From: Ceratodon purpureus
Taxonomy: Eukaryota > Streptophyta > Bryopsida > Pseudoditrichales > Ditrichaceae
Length of the DNA: 64,000 bases
Direction of reading: 5' to 3'
NCBI GenBank assembly: GCA_014871385.1
Contig: CM026423.1
Coordinates: forward strand, 24,188,906-24,252,905
Translations under genes and position numbers: made by a program
Notes under the pieces: model-generated
The model's database searches: none
Told to the model about the DNA's origin: nothing
Seen by the model: the letters and a program-made list of their open reading frames with translations, nothing else
In this document: piece after piece, positions 1 to 11,954 of the stretch
How positions within the stretch are numbered: position 1 is the stretch's first letter
Layout: each line of letters opens with the position of its first letter

Positions 1-2846
1 ATGGTCAGACTAAGGTATCGCCAAACAAGAAGGACATTGTGCGGCACAGAGTAGGTCGCAGAGACTGGGCCGAGCCGCATCCAACACATTATCTCTGTGA
101 GACTCTGGTAAGTTGTAAGACTCCAAAAAATATTCATTTTTTTGGCAGAGCTGAATGCTTAGTCCTTGTGCTTTTGAGCTCCTGTTGTACAAAGAAGGTA
201 GTAAAAAAATGGAGAGTACTCGACATGAGTTGCCCTGTAACTACTGCACTGCGTTTTCTATCTAGTCTGTAGTCTTACATACATAATGTTGGAAAAAAAA
301 GTCCCTAGATAACCTCGGTCTATAGAGTAGCTGGGAGGTGTACTCTTTGTAAATTTAGCTTGTCATGTGGTCTCTCTTGAGCGAAATATCACTAGTACTT
401 ATCGTATTCATTGATTCCTCTAAAGGTCTTGTACTACTAACCACTAGGAATGAGAAGTACAGAAGTGGTTCTAAACGTGTTCCTAGTACTCTGTGATATC
501 AAGTCGATTGTCTCTTTGTACATAAAACTACTCAGTGTTGTATCAGTAGGAATTTAAAGTTATAGATGTACATTAGAAGTTCCTTCAATGTACTTATTGT
601 ATAAAGAATATACTAGAGCATGTACGTTGTTACCTTAATTTAGCATTCACAATTGGGACTAATCAGTTTCCATGTACAAGTTTGACCGTTTAGTACTTCG
701 AGTATTTTAGCGACCGACGGTAGTCCTAAAACCCTACCATATCCCCGAAGTTGGTTCTCCACAAAGTACTTATAGCAGTGTGAATTGTACACAATGGTCC
801 TGAATGTATGTGTCAATGCGTTTTTGTACTCAGTGGTAGTAGTTTGTTGCATTCAGTACAATTATGTACCATCTGTCCATATGGACTTAGGCCTGGGAGA
901 CCTTTTGTACCTGATGGATTCGCGTATGTGTTTTGCAGACCACATTCTTCTTACGATTCGAAGAAGTCCATCCAGAATGCAGTGTGCGGCAGAGAGCTTT
1001 TGAGAGGTTGAAGCCGTGGTGGGTGCGAAAACTAAAGGAGAGGAATACATGTTGTTGTATATATCATGTCGAGATGGACATGATGAAGGTTGGATTAAGC
1101 AACCTCAGAGAGAAGTCTCGAGGACTGCATGCGCAGATGATCTGTGTTTGTGACTGTCAAGTGTGCGCAGGCAATGTGGAGGGGAGTTGTCAAGCACATG
1201 AGAATGTTTTCAAGCGAATAACCTTGATGTGGGAGTCATGTGTGTGTCCAAAAGGGGAGTACGATGTGTGGCATAGACTTCAGTGCCTTATGGGCGACTG
1301 TCCTCATTGTGGTTTCCATCTCTTTCCTATCTGTCCTCTAGAGTTGTCTGCTTCTAACACGGCCCTTGTGAAATGGAAGTGCTTTGAGTACTACCAGGTG
1401 GGAGTGGATGCACAGACTGGAAAGGTGAAGAAACGGTTGCGGGAGGCTTTCAGAGAGACACCTGCCCACGAATTCCTTTCGTACATGGAGAAAACCGTGA
1501 CCACCTTCATCACCGACAACTTCAAAGCACGATGGCAAGATGAGCAGTGCCAATTGATGATGAAAAACGTGCCCGAGGGAGTTGTCATATCGCATATTGA
1601 CTATGCGGAGAACTATACATTTGCTATCCAAAACGAGGTCCAGAGCTTGTACTACTTCAGTACGAGTGTGACCATCTTGGTGCACATCACAATGTGGAAG
1701 GAAGGCGAGCAAACCATGAAACAAACTCATTTCTACATATCCGACGACAAGGCGCACGATTCAGCGTTTGTGCAACATTGTTTGCTGTTGCATTGGGATT
1801 GGCTAAGAGATTCGGGGTTGACTCCAGAGGAGCATTGGGTGTACAGTGACGGATGCAGTGCCCAATTTAAGTGTGCAACAGCTATGTATTTCGTTGCTCG
1901 GTACCCGGCGCTCACCGGTGGCTGCAAGATGCGTTGGAATTACTTTGAATCGGCTCATGGGAAGGGGGAATGGGATGGGGCAGGGGCTGTGGTGAAGAGG
2001 GCACTTGCTGCTGAACAAATTCAGAATCCCTTGAGGCCCTTACAAAATGCAGCTCAAGTTGTGGAGTTTTTGGAGGAGAGATATACAGAGCGTGTTCCCA
2101 GCTCATATGCATAAACCAGAATTGCTCCTCTATCCCGAGTATTCTGGTTGATTGGAGATACAGAATGTGATCATGCTGACAAGAGTGTGAAGTGTAACAC
2201 TTTGCCAGGCTCGAAGAGTCTCTACTCAATCATGGGATTTTCTATGACTGATCCTACCATGCTTAGAACTCGTGAGTTGTCTTGCTTCTGTAATCCCTGC
2301 ATAGATGGTGATTGGACTGAGTGTGAGAACTTGTCGCATGTGCAGGAGTGGCAGGTCCAAAGGCTCCGACCTTTCAGTGCAAGTGCCGTAGCTCGACAAA
2401 TTGAAGAAATTGACGAGGAAGCAAACTGGGTGTATGACGGCGTTTTAGAGGAGGTGGGAGACTTGGTGGACATTGGTGACAACTTCATGATTCCAGCGGA
2501 AGAAGACAACGAAGACGGGGTGGAGTTCTACATTCTCCAGTGTCAAGCCAAGAAGTTCGTTTTAACAAAACCCATGACTTGCCCATGGGGGGGCGTATTC
2601 AGGGCCGGAGACATTGTGATCAAGGCAAAATACTACAAGAAGTATGGTCGTGGAGAGAAGACATATGTACTGTATGACAGAGCAGTTGATGCCCACGTTG
2701 ATGCCCATCTGGTTAGAGCTTGCAAATTTCCGATGGTTCTTGCTCCACACAGGGTAAAGGGTACTCCTGTATACAAGATGTCAAGTGAAACACAAAGGAT
2801 ATGTGAAGATGCTTTGCGAGAGTGGTGGGCGTTCAATGCAGATTAA
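1..2846 (+). pseudogene. DDE-type transposase-like gene, 5' end off the window, one in-frame stop
   Basis: The visible exons are 1-107 and 939-2846. The first ends at a good donor (GTAAGT at 108) and the second follows TTTTGCAG at 931-938. Both junctions fall between codons, so the frame runs straight through. Conserved features in order are a CxCxxH-like segment (CCCIYHVE), Cys pairs (CDCQVC, CPHCG), then three acidic blocks that look like a DDE triad: DYAENY, YSDGCSAQFK and WNYFESAHGKGEWDGAG. A CFCNPC motif and a glycine-rich C-terminal domain follow. A TAA at 2112-2114 interrupts an otherwise open frame that carries on through SRVFWLIGD to a natural stop at 2844-2846. The DDE assignment is my inference from acidic-residue order; similar proteins with a HGKG...DG block occur widely in eukaryotes as repeats. 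The intron (108-938) holds no gene I can see. The TAA could be a nonsense mutation, or could lie in a small unrecognised intron. Confidence 0.6.
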
Positions 2847-3474
2847 GTACAAGTTGGTCCACTCTGTACTCTGATTTCACGATAGTTTCTCATTTGACGT
2901 TGGTTTTAGAAGGAGTGGTCCCGTGATGATACAAGTCAAACAAATGCTTGGGTATTTGTCTGACTGAAAGTGAGCTCTAGAGATGTCCCGCTATCCAAGT
3001 GCTCCCCCTTTTTTTTGCTTCAGTCATCTACTGTCTGGCATAGTAGTCTGTGATTAAGAGAACCTGCAATCCCTTTCTTTTATTTTATTCTTTCTAATCT
3101 TCTTTTTTAAATTTCATTTTATACCTTCTAATGTCACTCTCTTTTGAGTCCGTACCTTTTCTGTGTGCCTTTTCTTTTTTCATTTTGAGTCAGGCTGGAC
3201 GATCATAGTTCTACATTTTGCTGGATATTAGGAACTGTAGTTTTTTTCCTTTTTTTTTGGCCCTTTTACAGGGAGCACAAGATAGCGGTACCTCAAGAGC
3301 TCATATCTGAGGATAGCAGTGATATGCGGAATGTAGAAATTGGGAGCTATCAGACCTTGGTGAGAGGTTTGTTTCGCATTTGGGGTTGGTTTAAGAAGTA
3401 CTGGTTGGTGTTTCGACAAGTACTAAGAGTACTCAAACAATACCATCGAAAGTACTTATAGCAGTTTGAAATAC
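763..3474 (+). repeat. Direct repeat pair flanking the transposase exons
   Basis: The motif AAAGTACTTATAGCAGT occurs at about 763 (continuing GTGAA) and again at about 3450 (continuing TTGAA), in the same orientation, on either side of the transposase coding exons. The surrounding DNA is rich in AGTACT-type words. They could be subterminal sites of the element, or a simple duplication. Confidence 0.4.
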
Positions 3475-3640
3475 TAATTTGCTACCTCGAATTATTGCCT
3501 GAGTTTATAAACTCAATTTAAATTCTTCTCTGTTTTACTGGAGTGTGTAATGTTTGTTGTAGATGAATGCTACTTGCTTAAGTGCTCAACATTTTGCAGC
3601 TGGTCTATTTGTAAGTACAATAGATGTAGCACGACGTGGT
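2847..3640. other. Non-coding stretch after the transposase
   Basis: T-rich, with pyrimidine tracts at 3007-3020 and 3075-3185. It contains the second copy of the AAAGTACTTATAGCAGT repeat but no open frame with recognisable content. It probably holds the 3' untranslated and terminal part of the transposase-bearing element. Confidence 0.4.
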
Positions 3641-6600
3641 ATCCGTATTCCTCCGGAAGGCACTTATTTGACACTAAACACCCTCCAAAGTGAACCACTC
3701 CGTGTTCATTCCCACGAAGACCTATAGTTTTCTTCCTTTTAGATTTTAACGGAAATCACCACCGATGTCCGACCGTATTCCGTCTTACAACCGGTTGGCC
3801 GAATCCGGTAGTTTTTGCCTCGTTCCTATTTTCCGGCTTTTTAGACTAGTGGCCGGTTCCCACTGATCCGTCTATCCTTTCAAGTGGCTGGATTTTCCAC
3901 CGTCCCGTGACTTAAAGTGGCTGGACACCCCACTGTTCCTATCTACCACCCGAGAAGTGGAGTAATAATCCTTCCGTATGGCTAGGGACCGGTCCGGATA
4001 ATTACTCAGTGCCGGTTATGGATACGGAAATCATACTACAATGACATCACCTTACGGTTGCACGGTATTCTACTATACTATCTCCCTTCCGGATTGGTTC
4101 GCAGTAGGATATCCGGCTTTTATCCCATCTACAGGAAGCGACCGGTCCGTTTCCGGATCCCGGTGTACACACGGCTCTCCGTGTCCTTGAGACTACCAGC
4201 CCTGCTGCAATACGTCTCTCCTTCCCTACGGACTCCTTCCGGGACTGGAAACCGTCAACACTCGACGCTTGACACCTCCCCAGTCTCTCCGGGCGCTCTC
4301 CAGACCATCCTACTGTTCAACACTCCTCCGGAACACTACTGAAGACAATAGTACCACACACCATACGGCAACGGACCCGTCAGCAGCCGGTTGACACAAC
4401 AAATCCAAAAGTATATTCTCAATTGCAACAACAAAACGGCGTACAAAAACAAGGCCCCGGCCTTGGAAAAACGTCTAACTTAAATACTAAAACCTATCGG
4501 TTCCTAAAGCGACCAAGTGGCCCACCGAGATCCAGAAATTCCGGATCTTGGATCCGGGAATCCCGGACCGGTGGCCGCCTTCTATTCCTAGTTACTGCCG
4601 TTATCTATCCGGATTGGCAGCCGGGTGCACTGGAGCCCCATCGTTAGTCGCTGCCATTTTATCCGGTCCCTATCCTAAATTCTACTCCTTGTGCTTATCG
4701 AGCCGGGGACAATGCCGGGTTCCGTCCAACCGTTCCTTCTTCTGTACCCGCTTCAGTTTCTTCAACGAGGGGCCTTCTTCCGGAGCCTCAGATGCCGACG
4801 GTTCACTGGACTTCCGGGATCGTTCTGCTTGAATTGCCGGGGATGGAGATCGTGCCGCCACCGGAACTGCGCTGAGATCCACCTGGAGCGTTTCCGGAGA
4901 TCCCTGTACCGGCATAAAGCCTTCCGGTGGTGGTCTTTGGTCCGGTCCCAAAGGGATGTTTCCGGGGTTAACAGTCTCGACTCCATCCAAATTGGGTAGA
5001 GTGTGCAGACTGCTCAAGGTATCCGGGATAGGATCCTCCAGCGGGTGTCCTACCTCCTGTTGGGCTGACCGGATGGCCGACCGTATCGGAGAGGCTGGAG
5101 GTGGCACCGGCGCCGATTCCCTGGGTGGGGACGGTGGTCTGGGCTCCTCCCGATCTGCCGGTGGCTCTGATGACGGACCGGCCTCTGCGGAACCGAGGAT
5201 CTCCACTAGGTTCTTCATCTGCGTCCAAGTGTCCTTCATCACCTGCGTCCGGTCGTGCATGAACTTTATAATCTTCTTGACAGTCGGATCCGATTGACGG
5301 GTCAAGAAGGCTTGGTAAACGGCGCACTGATTGGCCACATCCACCGGAAGAGCTAAAGTGGCCTTGATCTCGGCGACCGACCGGATGGCCTCGACTGCCC
5401 GGTCACGGGCGTCACTATAATCTTTCCGGGCATCAAGCACCTCTTGCTCGAGCTTCTGATTCCTCTCCCGGTACTTCTCTAGCCGGTCCATGTGCTTGTT
5501 CTGGAGACTGGCCAAGTCCCGGTGCTTGCGAAGAATACTCAGGCAATCCTCCAACCGGTCCGTCTCCGTAATGGACATTACCTCCCTAGCCAACCGGCCC
5601 TCCGCCTGCATAGTCGACTGTAGGAACCGGGCATACGTCGACGCCTGCTCCGATAGGTTAACTAAGTCCTAGTACGGATCTCCGGTGTGCTTCGGTGGTC
5701 CGGTGGGCTGTTGGACCTCCGTGTTCAAGATTCGCTTGGCCGGTGTGGGAGTCCGAGGTGATCCGGATGGCTGTCCCTTCTCCGGGCTGGGACGGGGTCT
5801 CTTAGCCGGCGTGGGGGAGACCTCGATAACATCATCATCGTCGTCCTGATCGGACACTTCTTCGGGTTCAGCGAACTGCTGATAGCTTGTGATCTCATCG
5901 TACTCCCGGATCTCCTTAGGACTCAACAGCCCCTTGTGACGGTAGAGGTGAATGAAGAAAGACGGAAGGCAGGTGGCCTGCTTCTTGGTCTTCCGGAGAT
6001 TGGCTACCTGCCGGTCGACTATCGTCTTCATCATGACGCCCCAGTCTACCGTGAATTCACCAATCATAGCCCCAATGAAAACGGACGCCCACTTGATGGT
6101 TATCCGTTTGGGCTTTTCCGGATGGAAAATAGGGTTCATAAACCCTACGACTCTCCGGGCCTCCGGATTCGCGATGTCCTCCAGCTCCCATCGTTCTCTC
6201 GGATCTCCGGACCCCTTGAGATACCGGTATATGAACTCCCGGGTCTCCGGTGTCGAGACCTCTCCAGAGTTCTTGAAACCATACGTATCCCTCCAGAGTT
6301 GTGCAGTCCACTTATCCGGCTCTCCCCGGATGGTCCCTCGATTCTCGGGATTCTTGACGAGGATCTCCTGGGCCGGAAGGGCATGCTTCCAACCCCATGC
6401 CTTGTCCAGTAGGACCTCGCAACCCATAGATTCTAAGGCGGTCCGGAGGAGCTCCCTCTCCCTCTTGTCTGCCGGCATCAACGGCATTACCCGTTGTACC
6501 CTGAACAACTGTCCTTCCTCCGCCGGTTCCTTCCCCTTTCTACCCATTCTGCTAAGTCCTCCTCTCCGTCACTCCGGTAACACCTGCACGCACGATCCTC

Positions 6601-7092
6601 ACCACAATCTCTCGCCTAACGGAAACACTTCCGTCTCACCGTCTCTCTCCTACCGTCCAACCCTAACTGCGCCCTCCGCCTTAGAACGCAAGGACCCGGC
6701 GTGCCACAAAATGACAAAGAGAAAGGAGGAGCACGGCTGTTCTTCCTCCTTTTATACCTGCCCTCACGCCCACCCGTTCGTAGCTCATCATGACGGACGG
6801 TCGTAGCCCTTCATCATTGGACGGTCGCGACCGGCGGCGTTTTAATGGTTGCAGCCATTCTCCCCATGTGCGTTGTACCTTTTGGTGGTTATCCTTAAGT
6901 CTGCCGTGTCAGGGTTCTGTCATACGGACTGTACCCTCTCTCCTCCACAGCAGACGACCGGATCTCACCCGGCTGACCTTCCGGTCTCTTATTTATTCGG
7001 CCAACCGTCTTAACCGGTTGTTTCACTTATCGGCTTAGTACTTCCGTATTTCTAACATAAAATTTTTAAATTTTTATCATTTTCCTACCGGA
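3640..7092 (-). mobile_element. GC-rich gag-like retroelement, non-autonomous or truncated
   Basis: An abrupt block rich in CCGG and CGGT words lies between AT-richer flanks, with one long minus-strand coding region (4682-6547). No protease, reverse transcriptase, RNase H or integrase motif is visible, so it is either a large non-autonomous element or an internal fragment. Its right border (about 7090) falls exactly where the MULE1 coding frame stops being recognisable, which suggests it truncated MULE1. I could not find two matching long terminal repeats by eye, so the borders are approximate. Apart from the ORF, 3640-4680 and 6550-7090 contain no gene I recognise. Confidence 0.5.
4682..6547 (-). 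pseudogene. gag-like coiled-coil protein split by one TAG
   Basis: Two open segments, 6547-5669 (292 codons, ATG start MGRKGKEPAEEG) and 5668-4682, share a frame and are separated only by a TAG at 5671-5669. The first has a mixed alpha-type domain and then a very acidic patch (DQDDDDDVIEVSPTP) and basic KRPRPSP motifs. The second has a long charged coiled coil (RLEKYRERNQKLEQEVLDAR region), a proline-rich linker (PPSPPRESAPVPPPASP) and a basic KKLKRVQKKE tail. This layout resembles gag-like proteins of plant retroelements, but no CCHC zinc knuckle is present and I do not recognise the family. The acidic patch contains a SUMO-interaction-like DVIEVS core. The single stop may be decay, or a readthrough site as in some retroelements. 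Confidence 0.5.
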
Positions 7093-7093
7093 A

Positions 7094-8738
7094 TTAGTAT
7101 TCCGGTGTGTCAACCGTGGAAATCACTTTCCACAGTCTTAGGGAGACCGGCTTCTTCGGCGGAAGTTGAAAACCTGCTGGTTCGAGGGCAAGAATCTCAG
7201 TGAGTTTTAGGTTAGTACCTAGTTTCACTGGCCAGACCTCTGGAATGGAGGGGAATTCCTGGTCCTTTGAGTAGTGTGCTACCCACTTGCGCTTAGAGCC
7301 TTTCACGCAGCGCTCAATATCGTCGGAGCAGAAGAAGAACTCTGTCTTCTCCACTGTATTCCTGCGATAGTTAGTCCAAAGCCTAGTGTAGGTCGGGGCA
7401 GCTGTGCAATGGGGCCCCCTGACAATTCTCTCGGTGCACTTCTTTTTCGTTTCAGCTCTTTGGGCCCAGCAGCACTTCGCAGAAAGTTTGTGAAGTCTCG
7501 AAATGTGCCACTCCTTCACGTTGACCTTGGTTTCTTCAACCGCGTTGACATGGCGAATGCCGCCCTTGTTCACAGGTGAAGGTAAAGGGGAATCAACTTC
7601 CTGGGCAGGAGATTGGGTACCTTCTACCTCGGTGTCGTGTTCGGAGTCGTCTTCCACAATGACGGGCATCTGCATAAGGCGAGCCCTGACGGCACGTCTT
7701 GGGCCTCTTGGGCGCGAGAAGTTTGTGTTGTCCGGGCGATGAGACTCCTCGTCAGCTCCGATGGGGACGTCGGCTTTTCGCTTCTGTGAACCAAACACTT
7801 CCGCTCGAGACATGATAGGCTGACGGGTGCAGAACTCATCCGCTCCTGGCATATCGAGCATGGGGTCTTTGAGCAGTTTAGGATTTCCCCATTTCTTCGC
7901 GTTGCGTTCCGCCATCCGGAGCCTGAGTTCCTTCTTTGATGGTCCTGTTCCGCTGATGTCACCTTTGAGGAACTGGTAGTAGTTAACAACCTGTAGAAAA
8001 GCCCGAACGAAATCGTCCACGGTAGCAACGTACAGGTCGTTCCCGTTGTTTCCTGAAGCTTGGAGCCACTTGTTGTGAACTGTTTCGGCGAGGTTACAGG
8101 TCGGCATCTCTGTGAGTTCTTCTTTCGTGAATTTCTGCAGTTTTGACAGTAGGTGCCGTTAGATTCACCGATTAGAGTTTTGTAGGTTAGGGCTGGGAAA
8201 CAGGTATGAAAAATATCAAAACAGAGTGCAGAGATCATACCTCGGTCATGAATCCCCCCCACTGGCGGAAGCGGTGGTGCCAGAATGACAGCCACTGATC
8301 GAGTTTGATGAGCCCGCTCTCGCGAACGACCCCGGTGGATGCCCACCATGCTCGCAACGCGTGGTACAAAGTTTGCGCCTCTGCCATGCTGGTCGCATTC
8401 TTGTACTGAGTGCACATCTTCTTGTGCTGTTCCCAGAGTTCTTCGGGGAAGTGCTTCTGCGTATACGCCACCATATTCTGAGTCCAGTGGAACAAGCACG
8501 ACCTCTCCCGGTCCTCCATTGGGTCCTCTTTGTTGCCATTGCCGTAAAGGATTCGCACTGCATTCCAATTCGCCTGTGCGTTATCCACCATGAACCCCTT
8601 GAAGTTCGGCGCTGCAACGCCATTGATCTCCATGACCAGGTTCAGGTTTTTCCAGAAGACGAGCTAGGCCTCCGTGTCCTCGGACTGCATGTCGCAAGTG
8701 GCGATTGTCATCACGCGGCAGTAGGTGGCGTCGTACAC
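7094..8738 (-). pseudogene. MULE1 transposase, C-terminal half
   Basis: Minus-strand Mutator-like transposase. The segment begins in codons for VYDA, then TYCRVMTIA, then the MULE core: FKGFMVDNAQANWNAVR (acidic residue followed by a small helix), DRERSCLFHWTQ (Cys and His of the CxxH-type motif) and a WLSFWHHRFRQWGGFM block. A GT-AG intron between about 8237 and 8112 joins the core to the next exon, MPTCNLAETVHNKWLQ, which runs to a stop at 7094. A low-complexity linker and a Cys-rich block with CSDDIERCVKG follow. The SWIM zinc finger expected at the end of this family, and present in MULE2, is missing; the frame ends at the border of the gag-like element. The N-terminal half lies 31.7 kb away at 40433-42115 on the same strand, so this is one gene cut by an insertion. 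Confidence 0.8.
8726..8738. repeat. Target-site duplication, left copy
   Basis: The 13 bases TGGCGTCGTACAC are repeated exactly at 40433-40445. They encode part of VYDA in the interrupted MULE1 gene. Taking one copy and joining the two outer flanks gives an uninterrupted MULE coding frame through this point. Confidence 0.8.
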
Positions 8739-8865
8739 GGGCATTCTGGTGTGGCAGCGGCGAGCAGTGAGCAGTGAGCGGTGAGCAGCCAAAAAACGCA
8801 CCGGGGGTCAAAAGTGAGCAGACAAAAAACGCACCGGGGACCCTATGACCGTGGAAAAAATTACC
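8739..8865 (+). repeat. Left terminal inverted repeat
   Basis: The repeat starts TGTGGCAGCGGCGAGCAG at 8750 after 11 less-conserved bases and runs 90 bases with two mismatches to the right-end copy. It contains short internal direct repeats (GAGCAGT, GTGAGC) and two copies of CGCACCGGGG about 40 bases apart. A further homologous stretch, GACCCTATGACCGTGGAAA at about 8838-8857, also has a counterpart at the right end. TACCGCCGGGGTT follows immediately inside and echoes the 83-bp elements found further in. Confidence 0.85.
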
Positions 8866-9038
8866 GCCGGGGTTCCTATGAACCCATGAGAGAATGAAGT
8901 GGATGAATGAAATTCAGACACCAAGATTCCAGAATCCGCAAAATTTATATATTGAAAAAAAATTGTAAATATTAAAAATGATCCTTAGAATCACCGGGGG
9001 GGGGGGCTGTCACTATTCTCGGAATTGGAAGGCTTAGG

Positions 9039-9641
9039 CTACTCATTATCCTCTACCCAATCAAAATCTTCCTCTAAGAAAGCCGATGGTCCGGGAGCTC
9101 CATTGCCAAAATCAACAACGTTGTCCGTAGAAGTCCATGTTGATCTAAGTCTTGGAATGTAGTAATGAAACAACTCGGGTTCTAGACATGATATCCCGGA
9201 AGCACTCTCAACACGCCTGAGCGTGCGAACGTCGTCCTCGGTCCAGTCTATTTGGCCTCGATTTGATCGGATCACTCGACGAAGCTGCTGGACGTCAGAG
9301 AACATGTCCACCTCCTTACCAGGCCGTCGATCTTTGAACTTGTCGGTCACTCTCGAAACGAACTCCCTCAGCTCCCAATTATGCCATGGTAACCCGTCCT
9401 GCATGCAATGGAAGAAGAAGGGTAAGTGAGGTACACAATCTTGCAGAAAATGCAAACACCTAACTTAAACCGAAGGGAGTAAAGTAAATTCAAAGATATT
9501 CAAATCAACAGAAGAGGCAATGAATCGAACCCGGAGCATTTCTGAAGTTGGAGGCATCGAAGACTTGATCTCCTCTCGTAACGAGGTATGGCTAGTGGAC
9601 GAGGATTGAACATGCTGGGCAGAGGGGGGAGACTGATCCAT
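9039..9641 (-). CDS. Hypothetical acidic protein, two exons
   Basis: The proposed start is ATG at 9641 (MDQSPPSAQHVQ), a Ser/Thr-rich leader. The main exon follows a strong acceptor (CATTGCATGCAG at about 9396) and reads DGLPWHNWELREFVSRV to a stop at 9039-9041. The exact donor of exon 1 is uncertain. The mature part is mostly helical and charged, with DWTEDDVRTLRRVESASG and an acidic C-terminus FLEEDFDWVEDNE. I do not recognise a family. It is the outermost gene at the left end of the 31.7-kb element, about 200 bases inside the TIR, and is divergent from the gene at 10115 across a roughly 470-base shared upstream region. Confidence 0.45.
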
Positions 9642-10114
9642 GACCGCGGTGTTTGCAAGAGAATGAGAGGAAAGATGAATTGAAGCTTAGGTCTGCAATG
9701 TAATTCTGAAAACAAGCTAAGGGGCTGGGAGAGAGAAGGAGCAATGCGTTTGTATGAGGTTGCTCTAAGCAACTAATAAGAGGCTCAGCCGTCGGTGGAG
9801 GAAACCAATCATAAATATAAGCTCGTACGTGGAGGTTAATTAAAACGTTTTTGGCGGCCATGGCAAATTGCAATAAACTCGCACGTACAGATATATTGAA
9901 TGCCTTACCCTTCAACATCTTCGTCTCCCAAAACATGATGTCGGATCCGACAGTCAAAAACTGGACTACAATGTTATTGAGGTACTGCGCATTAATGTGC
10001 GAGTTTAGGGTTAACCTGTTTGGATTTGGAGGATGTGAACTCAAGTATGTCTCTCTTGTGTTATCACTTTTGTTTGCGCTTCGTTTTTAGCCTCCTTAGT
10101 TTGAGAATTGTAGA

Positions 10115-10738
10115 ATGGACTTCGCAGTGATCACCGACTTGTTCAGCCAGAGTTGGGTCACGCCCGAGTCAGCGATGGCTGAGCTCTTTCCAGACCTCAT
10201 GCCCGAGTTGCATCGAGAATACATTGAGAACTCGGACTGGTGCTATGACTACATGACGCTGCTTGAGAACCTGCGGCAAAGAGGTGATCGATGGGTGCTG
10301 CTGATTGATTCCATGCCAGCATGGTCGGCGTATGTGGTGGCTTTCAAGGAGTCGCGAGATGCAAGGAAGCGGAAAGACGAGTGGGGTACAGGTATGGTTC
10401 ATGCATACTGGACTGAGGCCCTCACCTTGTTTATGACAGACCGGGTTATCCCATTTGAGATTGACGAGAAACTTGTAGAAATGGAGCTCCGGGATCTTTC
10501 ATTGCAGCAGAAGGTACTTTTGCGTGACCACCTGCGAAATAGTTACACCATGGAGGTGATGGGCCCTCCTACGGGCTATAGCATTGGCCAGTCTTCCATC
10601 TCTGGACCAGGGTCTTCATCCAACGAGAGGAAAGTATTTCCTAAGTATTGGGCACCACGAGCACTGCGTTGCGGTCTTCTCTCGTGGCCTTTGCGAAGGA
10701 AGGTGCATCTCAACGCCGTGCTTGGAAAGCGATCATGA
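10115..10738 (+). CDS. Hypothetical protein, about 207 codons
   Basis: The open frame starts at ATG 10115 (MDFAVITDLFSQSWV) and runs to TGA at 10736-10738. Codon-like composition and absence of stops over 620 bases support a coding exon. It is rich in Trp, Glu and Arg, for example SDWCYDYMTLLENLRQRGDRW and KESRDARKRKDEWG. No signal peptide, membrane segment or known catalytic motif is visible. The final 60 or so residues are low-complexity and may be non-coding: a donor-like GAG|GTGATG at about 10555 could end the exon earlier. I do not recognise the family. It is divergent from the gene at 9039-9641. Confidence 0.45.
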   Translation: MDFAVITDLFSQSWVTPESAMAELFPDLMPELHREYIENSDWCYDYMTLLENLRQRGDRWVLLIDSMPAWSAYVVAFKESRDARKRKDEWGTGMVHAYWTEALTLFMTDRVIPFEIDEKLVEMELRDLSLQQKVLLRDHLRNSYTMEVMGPPTGYSIGQSSISGPGSSSNERKVFPKYWAPRALRCGLLSWPLRRKVHLNAVLGKRS

Positions 10739-10739
10739 A

Positions 10740-11950
10740 AACAAGGTTTGTGTATTCCCATCTTTCAATTCTTTTGCGGTAGCAACACTGATCATGTACC
10801 ATAGATATTGTCATGGTCGACGATGTTGGTAATTTAAAATGTCTAATTGATGTTTCAGTTGAGGCAGTAGTTTCAATTATCACTTAGTTTGATATATGCC
10901 AAGAATTTTATATGAATTGCGTATTCAGTGGTGGACAAATGGATTGTTGCATTTTAGGGATTTACGCCAAAGTCGAGTTGATTACATCAAGGTGACATCC
11001 GTCATCAACTTAAAGTTTAAAATAGGCATTTTGCAATGTAACATTTTATTAAATTTAGGCTGGTAGAACTAGAATGGGGAAATCGGATTTATGCTAAAAT
11101 TCTACTAATGCCGCTAGGCGCTCTTAAGTGGAGTACACTAATACGTATAAAGCTCTCATGTTGATTGAGGAACAATATTGGTTTAGGATATGGTTTACGA
11201 TCAGTTAAAGGGTGGAACTATACTTCAACAGTGGATAGCCTTCAGAAGGCATGTATGTACTGAACTGCATTGGTAGTAAAGAATTGCACTTGTGAATTAT
11301 GATTCATGAAAATGGCCCAGTGTTTCTCATCGTTCAGAAGGGATGCATCCAAACATATACTTTCATATACTGTAGTCTAGATGAATGTGAATCACACAAC
11401 TTTCAGAGTTTTGGTAGCAATCGGAAGATGACTTCCTACTTTAAAGTGGGGGTTACAATGGGTGAGCTAAATTGGGGGTCAGCAAATTAGATAATGAGCT
11501 CTAACCGTGTGCCGGATCCGATAGAGAAAAATTGCCTCACCATGATTTCTCCGACAGTGAGTAATAGTTGCCTCACAGCAGATAAAAATGTCCTTAGGAT
11601 ATTCATGAAGGTATTGATTCCTTCGCAATGACTGTAATTGTAATTCCCTTCGCTGAGTTCTATCAATTTCTTAGAGTTTTCTATTTTTCTATCATCGGAT
11701 TATATGTAACTCTTTTGATACTCTACTGTCAGTACATTGTAAAAGCACATGGCTGGTCTAGTTAATATTAATTGATACATGCATGAAATTGCGCAAAATC
11801 GAGACACATTATGTATGACCAGTATCTTATTTACAAAGTCGAAAGCATAAGAGTAGCCTAGATCCGTCTCTAATAACATAGAATAAGTAATGCTACTTTT
11901 CTCGTAGGTCCGAGTGGATATGTTTAACTACAAAATCAGAACCTTAGAGA
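10740..11950. other. AT-rich spacer without a recognised gene
   Basis: Only short frames are present, including a 63-codon one at 11299 with no recognisable content. The stretch probably contains the 3' region of the 10115 gene and the downstream region of the converging gene at 11955. Confidence 0.35.
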
Positions 11951-11954
11951 CCGT

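Noticed and set aside
8581..8811. 76-codon minus-strand frame over the left TIR junction
   Set aside because: It runs across the transposon boundary and overlaps MULE1 in another frame; it is a shadow.
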